From Arthrobacter wenxiniae (GTDB lineage: Bacteria; Actinomycetota; Actinomycetes; Actinomycetales; Micrococcaceae), in assembly GCF_013376105.1 (NCBI RefSeq), contig NZ_JAAMFM010000003.1:62001-126000 (forward strand): 64,000 nt of DNA. Reading direction: 5' to 3'. This document shows positions 1-9,045 of the stretch, piece after piece. The translations under genes were made by a program, and so were the position numbers. Below the pieces are notes generated by a model. The model searched no databases. It was not told where the DNA came from and was given only the letters and a program-made list of their open reading frames with translations. How positions within the stretch are numbered: position 1 is the stretch's first letter; each line of letters opens with the position of its first letter.

Positions 1-1227
<1,227 letters not shown>

Positions 1228-1229
1228 CT

Positions 1230-3119
1230 CTAGTCCTCTTCTTCCCACACCGGGGTCATGTTGCGGGCAACCTGGATCTGGTCGTTGCTGACGCCGGAGG
1301 GGACCATCGGCCACACCATGGAGTCGGGGCTGACCACAAAGTCGATGACGACCGGGCGGTCGTTGATGGACAGCGCCTTTTCAATGGTCGCGTCGAGGTC
1401 CTCCACGCGCTCGCAGCGCAGCCCCACGCACCCGTAGGCGTCCGCGAGCTTCACAAAGTCCGGGACGCGCATGGAGTCATGGCCCGTGTTCAGGTCGGTG
1501 TTGGAGTAGCGGCTGTTGTAGAAGAGCGTCTGCCACTGGCGCACCATGCCGAGTGAGGAGTTGTTGATGATGGCAACCTTGATCGGGATGTCGTTGATCC
1601 GGCAGGTGGCCAGTTCCTGGTTGGTCATCTGGAAGCAGCCGTCACCGTCAATGGCCCAGACCACGCGGTCGGGGTTGCCCACCTTGGCGCCCATCGCCGC
1701 GGGCACCGAATAGCCCATGGTGCCGGCGCCGCCGGAGTTCAGCCAGGAGTGCGGGCGCTCGTACTTGATGAACTGGGCGGCCCACATTTGGTGCTGCCCG
1801 ACGCCGGCAACGTAGACGCCCTCCGGGCCGGTCAGCGCGCCGATGCGCGAGATGACGCGCTGCGGGGACATGAGGCCGTCTTCCGGCTCGGTCCAGCCCA
1901 GCGGGTAGGTGTCGCGCAGGTTGCCCAGGAACGCCCACCAGTCACTGAGGTCCGGCGCCCCGTTGGCCTCGAACTCGGCCTTCACGGCGGCGGAGAGGTC
2001 CGGGATGATCTCCTTCACGGAGCCCACGATCGGGACGTCGGCGGTACGGTTCTTGGAGATTTCCGCGGGGTCGATGTCCGCGTGGATCACCTTCGCGTGC
2101 GGGGCGAAGCTGCTGAGCACGCCGGTGACGCGGTCGTCAAAGCGGGCGCCCAGGGTGATGAGCAGGTCCGACTGCTGCAGCGCCGTCACGGCGGAGACCG
2201 TGCCGTGCATGCCCGGCATGCCGACGTGCAGGCGGTGCGAATCCGGGAAGGCGCCGCGGGCCATGAGCGTTGTGACGACCGGCGCGCCCGTCAGCTCGGC
2301 CAGCTCCATGAGTTCCTTGGACGCGTGCGACTTGATGACGCCGCCGCCCACGTACAGCACGGGCTTCTTCGCCTCGCGGATCAGCCTGGCGGCCTCGCGC
2401 AGCTGCTTGGAGTGGCCGCGGAACACGGGCCGGTAGCCGGGCAGGTCGATGACCGGCGGCCAGGAGAAGGTCATCTGGCCCTGCTGGGCGTCCTTGGACA
2501 CGTCCACCAGGACGGGGCCGGGGCGCCCGGTGGAGGCGAGGTGGAAGGCCTCGGCCAGGACGCGCGGAATGTCCTGGGCGTTGGTGACCAGGTAGGAGTG
2601 CTTGGTCACCGGCATGGTGATCCCCACGATGTCCGCCTCCTGGAAGGCGTCCGTTCCGATGACGGCGCTTGACACCTGGCCCGTGATGGCCACCATCGGC
2701 ACCGAGTCCATGTGGGCGTCCATGATGGGCGTGACCAGGTTCGTTGCGCCCGGGCCGGAGGTCACGATGCACACCCCGACCTCACCGGTGACCATGGCGT
2801 AGCCCTGGGCCGCGTGGCCGGCGCCCTGTTCGTGGCGCACCAGGACGTGGTTGAGCGAGGAGGCCATGAGGGGGTCGTAGGTGGGCAGGATCGCCCCGCC
2901 GGGAAGCCCGAAGACGTCCTTGACGCCAAGCTCTTCAAGTGAACGGACAAGTGCCTCGGAGCCGGTCATCTGCACGGGCGCCACAACATTGTTGGGACCT
3001 ACGACGGCGGTGGCCGGGCCTGAGGGGCTGGCTGCGGCGGCGCTGCTGCCTGCGGCCGCCCCATGCCCGTGGGACTTGGCGGCCATCAGCGCTGGGCTGG
3101 CGGGCTTTCCTTTACTCAT
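1230..3119 (-). CDS. ilvB: Acetolactate synthase, catalytic large subunit
   Basis: ThDP/FAD-dependent acetohydroxyacid synthase; condenses pyruvate with pyruvate or 2-oxobutyrate, the committed step of branched-chain amino acid synthesis. 629 residues: a Ser/Ala-rich N-terminal extension of about 50 residues, then the PYR domain with the catalytic glutamate in [16 protein letters not shown], the central FAD-binding region (about 240-390), and the PP domain with the ThDP motif GDG ... IINN. First gene of ilvB-ilvN(-ilvC). A 250-base leader with a coding mini-ORF and a terminator precedes it, so attenuation control is likely. Confidence 0.97.
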   Translation of the reverse strand: MSKGKPASPALMAAKSHGHGAAAGSSAAAASPSGPATAVVGPNNVVAPVQMTGSEALVRSLEELGVKDVFGLPGGAILPTYDPLMASSLNHVLVRHEQGAGHAAQGYAMVTGEVGVCIVTSGPGATNLVTPIMDAHMDSVPMVAITGQVSSAVIGTDAFQEADIVGITMPVTKHSYLVTNAQDIPRVLAEAFHLASTGRPGPVLVDVSKDAQQGQMTFSWPPVIDLPGYRPVFRGHSKQLREAARLIREAKKPVLYVGGGVIKSHASKELMELAELTGAPVVTTLMARGAFPDSHRLHVGMPGMHGTVSAVTALQQSDLLITLGARFDDRVTGVLSSFAPHAKVIHADIDPAEISKNRTADVPIVGSVKEIIPDLSAAVKAEFEANGAPDLSDWWAFLGNLRDTYPLGWTEPEDGLMSPQRVISRIGALTGPEGVYVAGVGQHQMWAAQFIKYERPHSWLNSGGAGTMGYSVPAAMGAKVGNPDRVVWAIDGDGCFQMTNQELATCRINDIPIKVAIINNSSLGMVRQWQTLFYNSRYSNTDLNTGHDSMRVPDFVKLADAYGCVGLRCERVEDLDATIEKALSINDRPVVIDFVVSPDSMVWPMVPSGVSNDQIQVARNMTPVWEEED

Positions 3120-3221
3120 CGGTTCTTCCTTTGCGGAACTCGTGCTCTTGGTACTTCCAGGGTGTGCGTAAAGTTGGGTGGTCTCACGCAGTGTTACGAG
3201 TTGCCATGCTGTGGTGGAAAC

Positions 3222-3261
3222 AAAAAAACCCCTCAGCCGTCAGGCTCTCATCGAGGGGTTT
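3222..3261 (-). terminator. Attenuator terminator in the ilvB leader
   Basis: Read leftward, AAACCCCTC (3253-3261) pairs with GAGGGGTTT (3226-3234), with an inner AGCC/GGCT stem (3235-3246), followed directly by a run of seven T (3222-3228). This is a canonical intrinsic terminator. It lies about 75 bases after the leader-peptide stop and 100 bases before ilvB. That arrangement fits transcription attenuation of the ilv operon rather than termination of an upstream gene. Confidence 0.85.
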
Positions 3262-3336
3262 GCACGTGTTGCGACGTTCTCTTCATTGTTTGTCAGAGGG
3301 TCATGGCCTTATGGTGTGGCCACTTTGCGTCACGCG

Positions 3337-3369
3337 CTAGCTAATGACGACTACGAGCTTCATATGCAT
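3337..3369 (-). CDS. ilvB leader peptide (attenuation sensor)
   Basis: Ten-codon ORF on the leftward strand, ATG at 3369 and TAG at 3337-3339, reading MHMKLVVVIS. Five consecutive residues, Leu-Val-Val-Val-Ile, are products of the pathway controlled downstream. A GGGAG ribosome-binding sequence lies about 7 bases before the ATG. In Corynebacterium and other actinobacteria such peptides precede ilvB: ribosome stalling at the Val/Leu/Ile codons when charged tRNA is scarce blocks formation of the terminator. The identity rests on composition, position and the downstream terminator. Confidence 0.85.
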   Translation of the reverse strand: MHMKLVVVIS

Positions 3370-3425
3370 GTCTGTAGTCTCCCGTTTTCCTGACCGGGGT
3401 GTCAAACAGCCCGCAGGCCCATCTC

Positions 3426-3447
3426 ATTATGTGGACACATGGTCCAC
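3426..3447 (-). promoter_or_regulatory. Putative ilvB promoter with overlapping palindrome
   Basis: Leftward, a near-perfect -10 (CATAAT, 3426-3431) is directly preceded by, and overlaps, the palindrome GTGGACCATGTGTCCAC (3431-3447; arms GTGGAC/GTCCAC, 5-base spacer). No good -35 lies 17 bases upstream of the -10, so the palindrome may be an activator or repressor site in place of a consensus -35. Transcription from here would give about a 50-60-base 5' segment before the leader peptide. IclR-type NdgR/LtbR regulators act on ilv/leu genes in actinobacteria, but I cannot assign this site to one. Confidence 0.5.
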
Positions 3448-3479
3448 TCTGTGGTCAAGGCCGGTGGATGCCGCCGGTG

Positions 3480-5219
3480 CTAGCCGCACCAGGCGCCCGT
3501 GGAGGCGCTGTTGACCAGCTTCGCGTACTTGGCCAGCACGCCCGAGGTGAACTTGGCCGGCAGCGGCTTCCAGCCCACCTTGCGCGCCTCCAGTTCAGCG
3601 TCGTCGACCAGGAGATCGAACGTCCGGGCGGCGATGTCCACGCGGATCTTGTCGCCGTCGCGCACAAAGGCGATGGGTCCGCCGTCGGCCGCTTCCGGGG
3701 CAACGTGGCCTATGCACAGGCCGGTGGTGCCGCCGGAGAAGCGCCCGTCCGTGAGCAGCAGCACGTCCTTGCCGAGGCCGGCCCCCTTGATGGCGCCGGT
3801 GATCGCGAGCATCTCGCGCATGCCGGGGCCGCCCTTGGGGCCCTCGTAGCGGATGACGACGACGTCGCCGGCGTGGATTTCGCCGTTGTCGAGGGCGTCC
3901 AGGGCGCCCTGCTCGCGCTCAAAGACGCGGGCGGTGCCTTCGAAGACGTCCAGGTCGAAGCCCGCGCTCTTGACGACGGCGCCCTCCGGTGCGAGCGAGC
4001 CGTGCAGGATGGTGATGCCGCCGGTCTTGTGGATCGGGTTGTCCAGGGCACGCAGCACCTTGCCGTCCGGGTCCGGCGGGTTGATCTCGGCCAGGTTCTC
4101 GGCAACCGTCTTGCCGGTGACGGTGAGGGCGTCGCCGTGGAGGAGTCCGGCGTCGAGCAGTGCCTTCATGATGACGGGCACCCCGCCGATCTTGTCGACG
4201 TCGAACATCACGTAGCGGCCGAAAGGCTTCAGGTCGCCCAGGTGAGGGATCCTGTCGCCGATGCGGTTGAAGTCCTTGAGCGTCAGGTCCACGTGGGCCT
4301 CGCGGGCAATGGCGAGCAGGTGGAGGACGGCGTTGGTGGAACCGCCGAACGCCATGGTGACCGCGATGGCGTTCTCGAAGGCCTTCTTGGTCATGATGTC
4401 GCGGGCCCGGATGCCCTGTTCCAGCAGGTGCACCACGGCCTCGCCGGACTTGCGGGCAAACATGTCGCGGCGGCGGTCGGCGCTGGGCGGCGCGGCCGAG
4501 CCGGGGAGGGACATGCCCAGGGCCTCGCCGATGCACGCCATGGTGTTGGCCGTGTACATGCCGCCGCAGGCACCCTCGCCGGGACAGATGGCCCGTTCGA
4601 TGCTGTCCAGGTCCTTCAGGCTCATCTTCCCCGCGGCGCAGGCCCCCACGGCCTCGAAGGCGTCGATCAGCGTGACTTCCTTCTCCGTGCCGTCCTCCAG
4701 CTTGGCGAAGCCGGGCATGATGGAGCCGGCGTAGAGGAACACGCTGGCCAGGTTCAGGCGGGCCGCGGCCATGAGCATGCCGGGCAGGGACTTGTCGCAG
4801 CCGGCCAGGAGCACGGAGCCGTCCAGGCGTTCGGCCATCATGACGGTTTCCACGGAGTCGGCGATGACTTCCCTTGAGACCAGGGAGAAGTGCATGCCCT
4901 CGTGGCCCATGGAAATGCCGTCGGAGACGGAGATGGTGCCGAACTGCATGGGGAAGCCGTCCGCGGCGAACACACCCTCCTTGGCGCCCTGGGCCAGGCG
5001 GTTCAGGGAGAGGTTGCAGGGGGTGATTTCGTTCCAGGAGCTGGCGACGCCGATCTGCGGCTTGCGGAAGTCGTCGTCGCCCATGCCCACGGCGCGGAAC
5101 ATGCCCCGGGCCGGGGAGGCGTGGATCCCGTCGGTGACGACGCGGCTGCGGGGCTTGATGTCCGGCTTGCCGTCTGCCGTCCGGACAATGTCATCTGCTG
5201 CATTGGTCTCCACGCTCAT
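3480..5219 (-). CDS. ilvD: Dihydroxy-acid dehydratase
   Basis: Iron-sulfur dehydratase making 2-oxoisovalerate and 2-oxo-3-methylvalerate, the third common step of valine/isoleucine synthesis. 579 residues, full length. Cluster-ligand cysteines are in TPCNL (Cys68), the family motif GCDKSLPG (Cys141) and [12 protein letters not shown] (Cys218). It lies upstream of the ilvB leader in the same direction, separated by 110 bases with an independent promoter candidate for each. The ATG at 5219 has no Shine-Dalgarno sequence but sits 6 bases behind TAGACT, suggesting leaderless translation. Confidence 0.97.
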   Translation of the reverse strand: MSVETNAADDIVRTADGKPDIKPRSRVVTDGIHASPARGMFRAVGMGDDDFRKPQIGVASSWNEITPCNLSLNRLAQGAKEGVFAADGFPMQFGTISVSDGISMGHEGMHFSLVSREVIADSVETVMMAERLDGSVLLAGCDKSLPGMLMAAARLNLASVFLYAGSIMPGFAKLEDGTEKEVTLIDAFEAVGACAAGKMSLKDLDSIERAICPGEGACGGMYTANTMACIGEALGMSLPGSAAPPSADRRRDMFARKSGEAVVHLLEQGIRARDIMTKKAFENAIAVTMAFGGSTNAVLHLLAIAREAHVDLTLKDFNRIGDRIPHLGDLKPFGRYVMFDVDKIGGVPVIMKALLDAGLLHGDALTVTGKTVAENLAEINPPDPDGKVLRALDNPIHKTGGITILHGSLAPEGAVVKSAGFDLDVFEGTARVFEREQGALDALDNGEIHAGDVVVIRYEGPKGGPGMREMLAITGAIKGAGLGKDVLLLTDGRFSGGTTGLCIGHVAPEAADGGPIAFVRDGDKIRVDIAARTFDLLVDDAELEARKVGWKPLPAKFTSGVLAKYAKLVNSASTGAWCG

Positions 5220-5225
5220 GGGGGC

Positions 5226-5231
5226 AGTCTA
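5226..5231 (-). promoter_or_regulatory. -10 element TAGACT, leaderless ilvD promoter
   Basis: TAGACT lies exactly 6 bases before the ilvD ATG, with no ribosome-binding sequence between. A start site 6-7 bases after a -10 hexamer would fall on the A of ATG, as in leaderless actinobacterial mRNAs. The same geometry recurs at 13 other genes in this window. Confidence 0.6.
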
Positions 5232-5576
5232 TGACGGCATTCACGGCGCGGCCAGCCTTGGCCTGGTTCCGGTCACAGGGCGGACTCGTGGGCCGCGGAC
5301 TCTTGGGCGGCAGACGGCCGCGGTTGCGGGCGGGCGGCTGCGGGCGGGGTGCTTTTTCGGCAGTCGTGCAGCGGCCGTCCGTGCGAGCCCGGATCCGCGC
5401 CGCCTCCGCGCCGCCCGAAAACGCCTTCATTCCGGGGCTTCCGCCCGCACCGCTGGTGATCTGCACCGCAAACGAACTTTCCGATTTCACACTCACTCAA
5501 AAACCATGTAATGTTTCATGTCGTTGCGGGGAACACATCGGACACAAGCCGGCGTGGACCACTGCAGCGCGAAGAT
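5232..5576. other. Non-coding gap between ilvD and tRNA-Lys
   Basis: No credible gene in these 345 bases. The AT-richer end next to the tRNA holds a possible rightward tRNA promoter: TTTCAC near 5487, an 18-base spacer, then TAATGT near 5511. The rest is GC-rich with no recognisable motif. Confidence 0.4.
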
Positions 5577-5649
5577 GCACCTCTAGCTCAATTGGCAGAG
5601 CAATTGACTCTTAATCAATGGGTTTCGGGTTCAAGTCCCGAGGGGTGCA
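5577..5649 (+). tRNA. tRNA-Lys (anticodon CUU)
   Basis: 73-base cloverleaf. Acceptor GCACCTC pairs with GGGGTGC (one T-G wobble), D-arm GCTC...GAGC, anticodon arm TTGAC-TCTTAAT with CTT, T-arm TCGGG-TTCAAGT-CCCGA, discriminator A at 5649. The CCA end is not encoded. A long hairpin follows 8 bases downstream. Confidence 0.97.
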
Positions 5650-5656
5650 CAGTTGA

Positions 5657-5698
5657 GGAACGGCCTCCGGTCCGCTTAGGCGGACCGGAGGCCGTTCC
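5657..5698 (+). terminator. 19-bp hairpin behind tRNA-Lys
   Basis: Perfect inverted repeat: 5657-5675 pairs with 5680-5698 around the loop TTAG. There is no T-run on either side. A T-poor but very stable hairpin directly behind a single tRNA gene is most simply its terminator or 3' processing structure. Confidence 0.7.
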
Positions 5699-6301
5699 GC
5701 TTTCCGTGACGTTGCCGAACAGAATGAGTGAATGTCGACCCATTCCACCGAGAACGGGGCGAACCCGCGACTTCTCCGCGAGAACGGTGCCAACCCGCGA
5801 GCGCCCCGACAAGATACACCGCACATGCGGTCTGGCCCCTGTTTCGGTGAATTCAGGCTCAGTGGCGGCGGCTTGGCCCCGTTCCCGACGCCGGGACAGG
5901 GACGGCCCGCGGCGTGGCACCCTTCTCGCGTTGCCGCGCGACGCCGGGCCGCGGCACATCACCGGGCAGCGAACCCCGCATCCCGTCAGCCTGCCCAACG
6001 GGCACGATGCCACGTGCGCTGGGGTTGGCCGTTTCGGCCCGGGGTACACGGCAGTGCTCGGAGCTGACACCAATGCCACCGGGACGCCAAATCCGGATGC
6101 GGCGAATTTGGCAATTTGCGGCATGGGCAATTTAGCCGCCCGGGGCAACTGGCCTAGGCTGAAGTGACAAGCAACCATGACCTGCGCGGCGCTGTCCCCA
6201 GCGGCCGGAAGCACGAGCCGGCGGGCGGTTCCTGTTTCGACCCGGGCCACCCGCAATCACGCATCCGGCGGGCGTCAAACGGCACACCGCCACCCTGTGG
6301 G
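5699..6301. other. Long non-coding stretch before the peroxiredoxin gene
   Basis: No convincing gene in about 600 bases; open frames on either strand lack family features, and one runs through the tRNA. It contains a 22-base direct repeat with 30-base period (5749-5770 and 5779-5800, two mismatches, each ending AACCCGCGA). A TAGGCT hexamer near 6153 could be a -10 for the peroxiredoxin gene; if used, the 5' leader would be nearly 280 bases long. Confidence 0.4.
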
Positions 6302-6414
6302 GTCCGGCCCGCGCGGCGCCAACCGGGCACCGTCCGGGCGCGTCCGGCCCGCGCGGCGCCAACCGGGCACCGTCCGGGCGCATCCGGCCCGCGGCGCCAA
6401 CCGGGCGCCGCGCG
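6302..6414 (+). repeat. 40-bp tandem repeat upstream of bcp
   Basis: Units starting GTCCGGCCCGCGCGGCGCC begin at 6302 and 6342 (identical), and a third, partial and diverged unit begins at 6382. It ends about 28 bases before the peroxiredoxin ATG, so it would lie in the 5' untranslated region. Units are contiguous with no spacers, so this is not a CRISPR. Confidence 0.85.
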
Positions 6415-6442
6415 CCACAGCACCAGCCAAGAAGGAGTCACC

Positions 6443-6916
6443 ATGTCCGAACGCCTTGTCCCCGGCGACACCGCCCCCGCCTTCAGCCTGCCCAATGCGG
6501 GCGGCGGCACCACATCCCTGGCGGACTTCAAGGACCAGAACGTGGTGGTCTACTTTTACCCCGCGGCGTCCACGCCCGGCTGCACCAGGCAGGCCTGCGA
6601 CTTCCGGGACAACCTGGCCTCGCTGAAGTCGGCCGGATACCAGGTGGTGGGCATCTCCCCTGACCCCGTGGCCAAGCTCGCCAAGTTCACCGCCACGGAA
6701 GAGCTCACGTTCCCGCTGCTGTTCGACGAGGACCATGCCGTCGCCGAGGACTATGCGGCGTGGGGCGAGAAGAAGAATTACGGCAGGACCTACCGGGGGT
6801 TGATCCGGTCCACCATTGTGGTGGACGGCGGCGGCAAGGTGGCGGCGGCCCAGTACAACGTTCGCGCCACCGGCCATGTGGCCAAGCTGCGGCGGGATTT
6901 GACGATCGACAAATAG
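6443..6916 (+). CDS. bcp: Thioredoxin-dependent peroxiredoxin, Bcp/PrxQ type
   Basis: Reduces hydrogen peroxide and alkyl hydroperoxides using thioredoxin; cytosolic. 157 residues, typical. The peroxidatic Cys47 is in ASTPGCTRQACDF with the resolving Cys52 five residues on, the atypical 2-Cys arrangement. The ATG at 6443 has GAAGGAG 5 bases upstream; longer in-frame extensions would read through the tandem repeat and are not homologous. A copy of the dispersed 40-bp repeat starts 5 bases after the stop. Confidence 0.93.
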   Translation: MSERLVPGDTAPAFSLPNAGGGTTSLADFKDQNVVVYFYPAASTPGCTRQACDFRDNLASLKSAGYQVVGISPDPVAKLAKFTATEELTFPLLFDEDHAVAEDYAAWGEKKNYGRTYRGLIRSTIVVDGGGKVAAAQYNVRATGHVAKLRRDLTIDK

Positions 6917-6920
6917 CCCG

Positions 6921-6960
6921 GGTCTCGACGCGCTCGCGGGGCCCGCTGCTCGAGCACCGG
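6921..6960 (+). repeat. Dispersed 40-bp repeat, single copy
   Basis: Starts GGTCTCGACGCGCTCGC and ends GCTGCTCGAGCACCGG. Same family as the arrays at 56420-56614 (opposite orientation) and 57048-57132. It sits directly behind the bcp stop. Ends are complementary (GGTC...GA / TCGA...), making it REP-like. Confidence 0.85.
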
Positions 6961-6994
6961 AACAGCAATGCCCGACCCCCGGATCGGCAATGTG

Positions 6995-7076
6995 TGCGCA
7001 AGAGGGGACTTGAACCCCTACGCCCGAAGGCACAGGTACCTAAAACCTGCGTGTCTACCAATTCCACCACTCGCGC
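6995..7076 (-). tRNA. tRNA-Leu (anticodon UAG)
   Basis: 82-base class II tRNA on the leftward strand. Acceptor GCGCGAG pairs with CTTGCGC (one G-T), D-loop TGGTAGACAC, anticodon arm CAGGT-TTTAGGT-ACCTG giving UAG, long variable arm TGCCTTCGGGCGTA, T-arm AGGGG-TTCAAGT-CCCCT, discriminator A at 6995. CCA is not encoded. Confidence 0.97.
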
Positions 7077-7208
7077 TGGCAACAACAGATCATACTACCC
7101 GCCCATCCGCCCGCGGGGACCGAACACAACCGCAGGCGGCCGTTGCCAAGCAACAGCCGTTAGGATGAGTGGCTGATGGAATCCGCAGTCCTAAAGGAGA
7201 ATGCCCCC

Positions 7209-8894
7209 GTGCCATCCCAGGCCCGCCCACGGCGCAGGCCGCGCCTGCGGGCAGCGGCGATTGCCGCCGTCGTGCTTCTGGGCGGCACGGCCTGCACGGG
7301 GTCCCCGGGTCCCGACCCGTCAAGCACGACGCCGGCCACCCGGCAGGGCGCCCCCGTCACCTTTCGCTTTGGCACGGGGGCCGACCCCGCCGGCCTGGAC
7401 CCGGCGCTTGTAGCGGACACGGAGTCGTACCGGGTGACGCGGCAGGTCCTGGAGGGGCTCGTCACGAACGATCCCGTGAACGGCGCGCCGGCCCCGAGCC
7501 TGGCCACGTCGTGGAAGGAACTGGGCGACGGGCTGTCGTACCGGTTCAAGCTGCGCGGCGGCGTCACCTTCCAGGACGGCACCCCCTTTGACGCGCAGGC
7601 CGTCTGCACCAACTTTGAGCGCTGGTACACGCTGCCCAAGTCCACCCGCGGCGACGGCTCCGGGACCATGTTCAAGCAGGTGTTCCGCGAATTCTCGGAC
7701 CAGCCCAAGGATTCGATCTACGGCGGCTGCACGGTGGACGGCCCCCTGGGCGTGACCCTGCGCCTGAAGATGCCGCTGACGGGCTTCCTGCAGGCCCTGA
7801 CACTGCCCGCGTTTGCGATCTCCTCCCCCGCCGCCCTGGAAAAGGGCACCGCGAACACCCTGAACCAGACGTTCTACGGCAACAAGGTCTCCAAGTACGC
7901 GCTGCATCCCGTGGGGACGGGCCCGTTCATGTTCACGTCCTCCGCACCGGGAACCGTGACGATGACCGCCAACCCGAAGTACTGGGGTGAGAAGGGCCAG
8001 ATCCACACGCTCATCTTCGCCACCTACGATGAGCCCGAGACCCGGCTGGCCGCCTTGGAGGAGGGCACCTTGGACGGCTTTGACCCGGTAACGCCGGCCA
8101 ACTTTGACAAGCTGGTCAAGGCAGGCAAGCAGGTGCTCCAGCGCGATCCCTTCTCCGTGATGTATGTGGGGATCAATCAGGCCGTGCCGGTCATGAAGGA
8201 TTTGAAGGTGCGCGAGGCCATCGCCGCCGGCATTGACAAGACCACGCTGGTCAACGACTTCTTCATCGCCGGCACGGCGGCCACGGGACAGTTCATCCCG
8301 CCCAAGCTCAGCGGCTTCAACAACGCCGTCCCCGGCATCCCCTTCGACCCCGTCAAGGCCAAGGAACTGCTGAAGTCCTCCAGCTACAAGGGCCAGGAAA
8401 TCAAGTTCTACTACCCCACCAACGTCACCCGGACCTACCTGCCCACGCCGGAAAAGGTCTATGCGGAAATCGCGCGCGAGCTGACGGCCATCGGCTTCAA
8501 CATCAAGCCCGTGCCGATCGCCTGGAACGACGGCTACGTCAAGGCCGTCACCAGCCCCGGCGACCACGCGCTGAGCCTCATGGGCTGGAACGGCAGCTAC
8601 GCCGACCCGGACAACTTTGTGGGCCCGCTCTTTGGCGCCCCCAACGGCGAACTGGGCCTGCAGGACCCCCAGCTCGTTTCCAAGATCACCCGCGCGCGCA
8701 GCCTCCCGAACGGCCCCGACCGGACGGCCGCCTACGACGCCATCAACAAGCTGATCGCCGCCACCGTCCCCGCCGTGCCGATCGCCCTGCCCATTTCCGC
8801 CATCGCCCTCTCCGACACCGTGGCCGGCTACCCGCTCAGCCCCGTGCTCAACGAGGTGTTCAACCACGTCACGCTGACCCCGCCCGCCAAGTAG
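7209..8894 (+). CDS. ABC transporter substrate-binding lipoprotein (SBP family 5)
   Basis: Extracellular binding protein of the peptide/nickel (Dpp/Opp) class, about 561 residues. The N-terminus MPSQARPRRRPRLR is a basic signal followed by AAAIAAVVLLGGTAC, a lipobox whose Cys would be lipidated. The body has family-5 hallmarks: YRVTRQVLEGLVTND, SLATSWKELGDGLSYRFKL, VGTGPFMF, GWNGSYADPDNF. I prefer GTG at 7209 (AAGGAG 9 bases upstream); an in-frame ATG at 7176, 9 bases behind a TAGGAT hexamer, is possible. No permease or ATPase genes are adjacent, so it is an orphan whose ligand cannot be read from context. Confidence 0.88.
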   Translation: MPSQARPRRRPRLRAAAIAAVVLLGGTACTGSPGPDPSSTTPATRQGAPVTFRFGTGADPAGLDPALVADTESYRVTRQVLEGLVTNDPVNGAPAPSLATSWKELGDGLSYRFKLRGGVTFQDGTPFDAQAVCTNFERWYTLPKSTRGDGSGTMFKQVFREFSDQPKDSIYGGCTVDGPLGVTLRLKMPLTGFLQALTLPAFAISSPAALEKGTANTLNQTFYGNKVSKYALHPVGTGPFMFTSSAPGTVTMTANPKYWGEKGQIHTLIFATYDEPETRLAALEEGTLDGFDPVTPANFDKLVKAGKQVLQRDPFSVMYVGINQAVPVMKDLKVREAIAAGIDKTTLVNDFFIAGTAATGQFIPPKLSGFNNAVPGIPFDPVKAKELLKSSSYKGQEIKFYYPTNVTRTYLPTPEKVYAEIARELTAIGFNIKPVPIAWNDGYVKAVTSPGDHALSLMGWNGSYADPDNFVGPLFGAPNGELGLQDPQLVSKITRARSLPNGPDRTAAYDAINKLIAATVPAVPIALPISAIALSDTVAGYPLSPVLNEVFNHVTLTPPAK

Positions 8895-9045
8895 CCCTCC
8901 TGATGAACGACGCCGGGTGCCCGGCCGGTCGCCGCGCGGCACCCCGGGCCGGCCTCCCCTGTGACGCAGCTCCCCTGATTTACGCAACCAGCACCTGCCG
9001 CGATACGCTTCTACAGCTAGGAAGAGCCTCTATTCGGAGTTGACT

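Noticed and set aside
5511-6256. Long open frames on both strands around and downstream of tRNA-Lys
   Set aside because: The rightward frame contains the whole tRNA gene and the leftward one runs into its 3' part. Both are Arg/Pro/Gly-rich, lack ribosome sites and show no family features.
7320-8987. 555-codon leftward frame opposite the binding-lipoprotein gene
   Set aside because: It is a mirror of the real gene in GC-rich DNA, His/Gly/Val/Arg-rich, without start signals or motifs.
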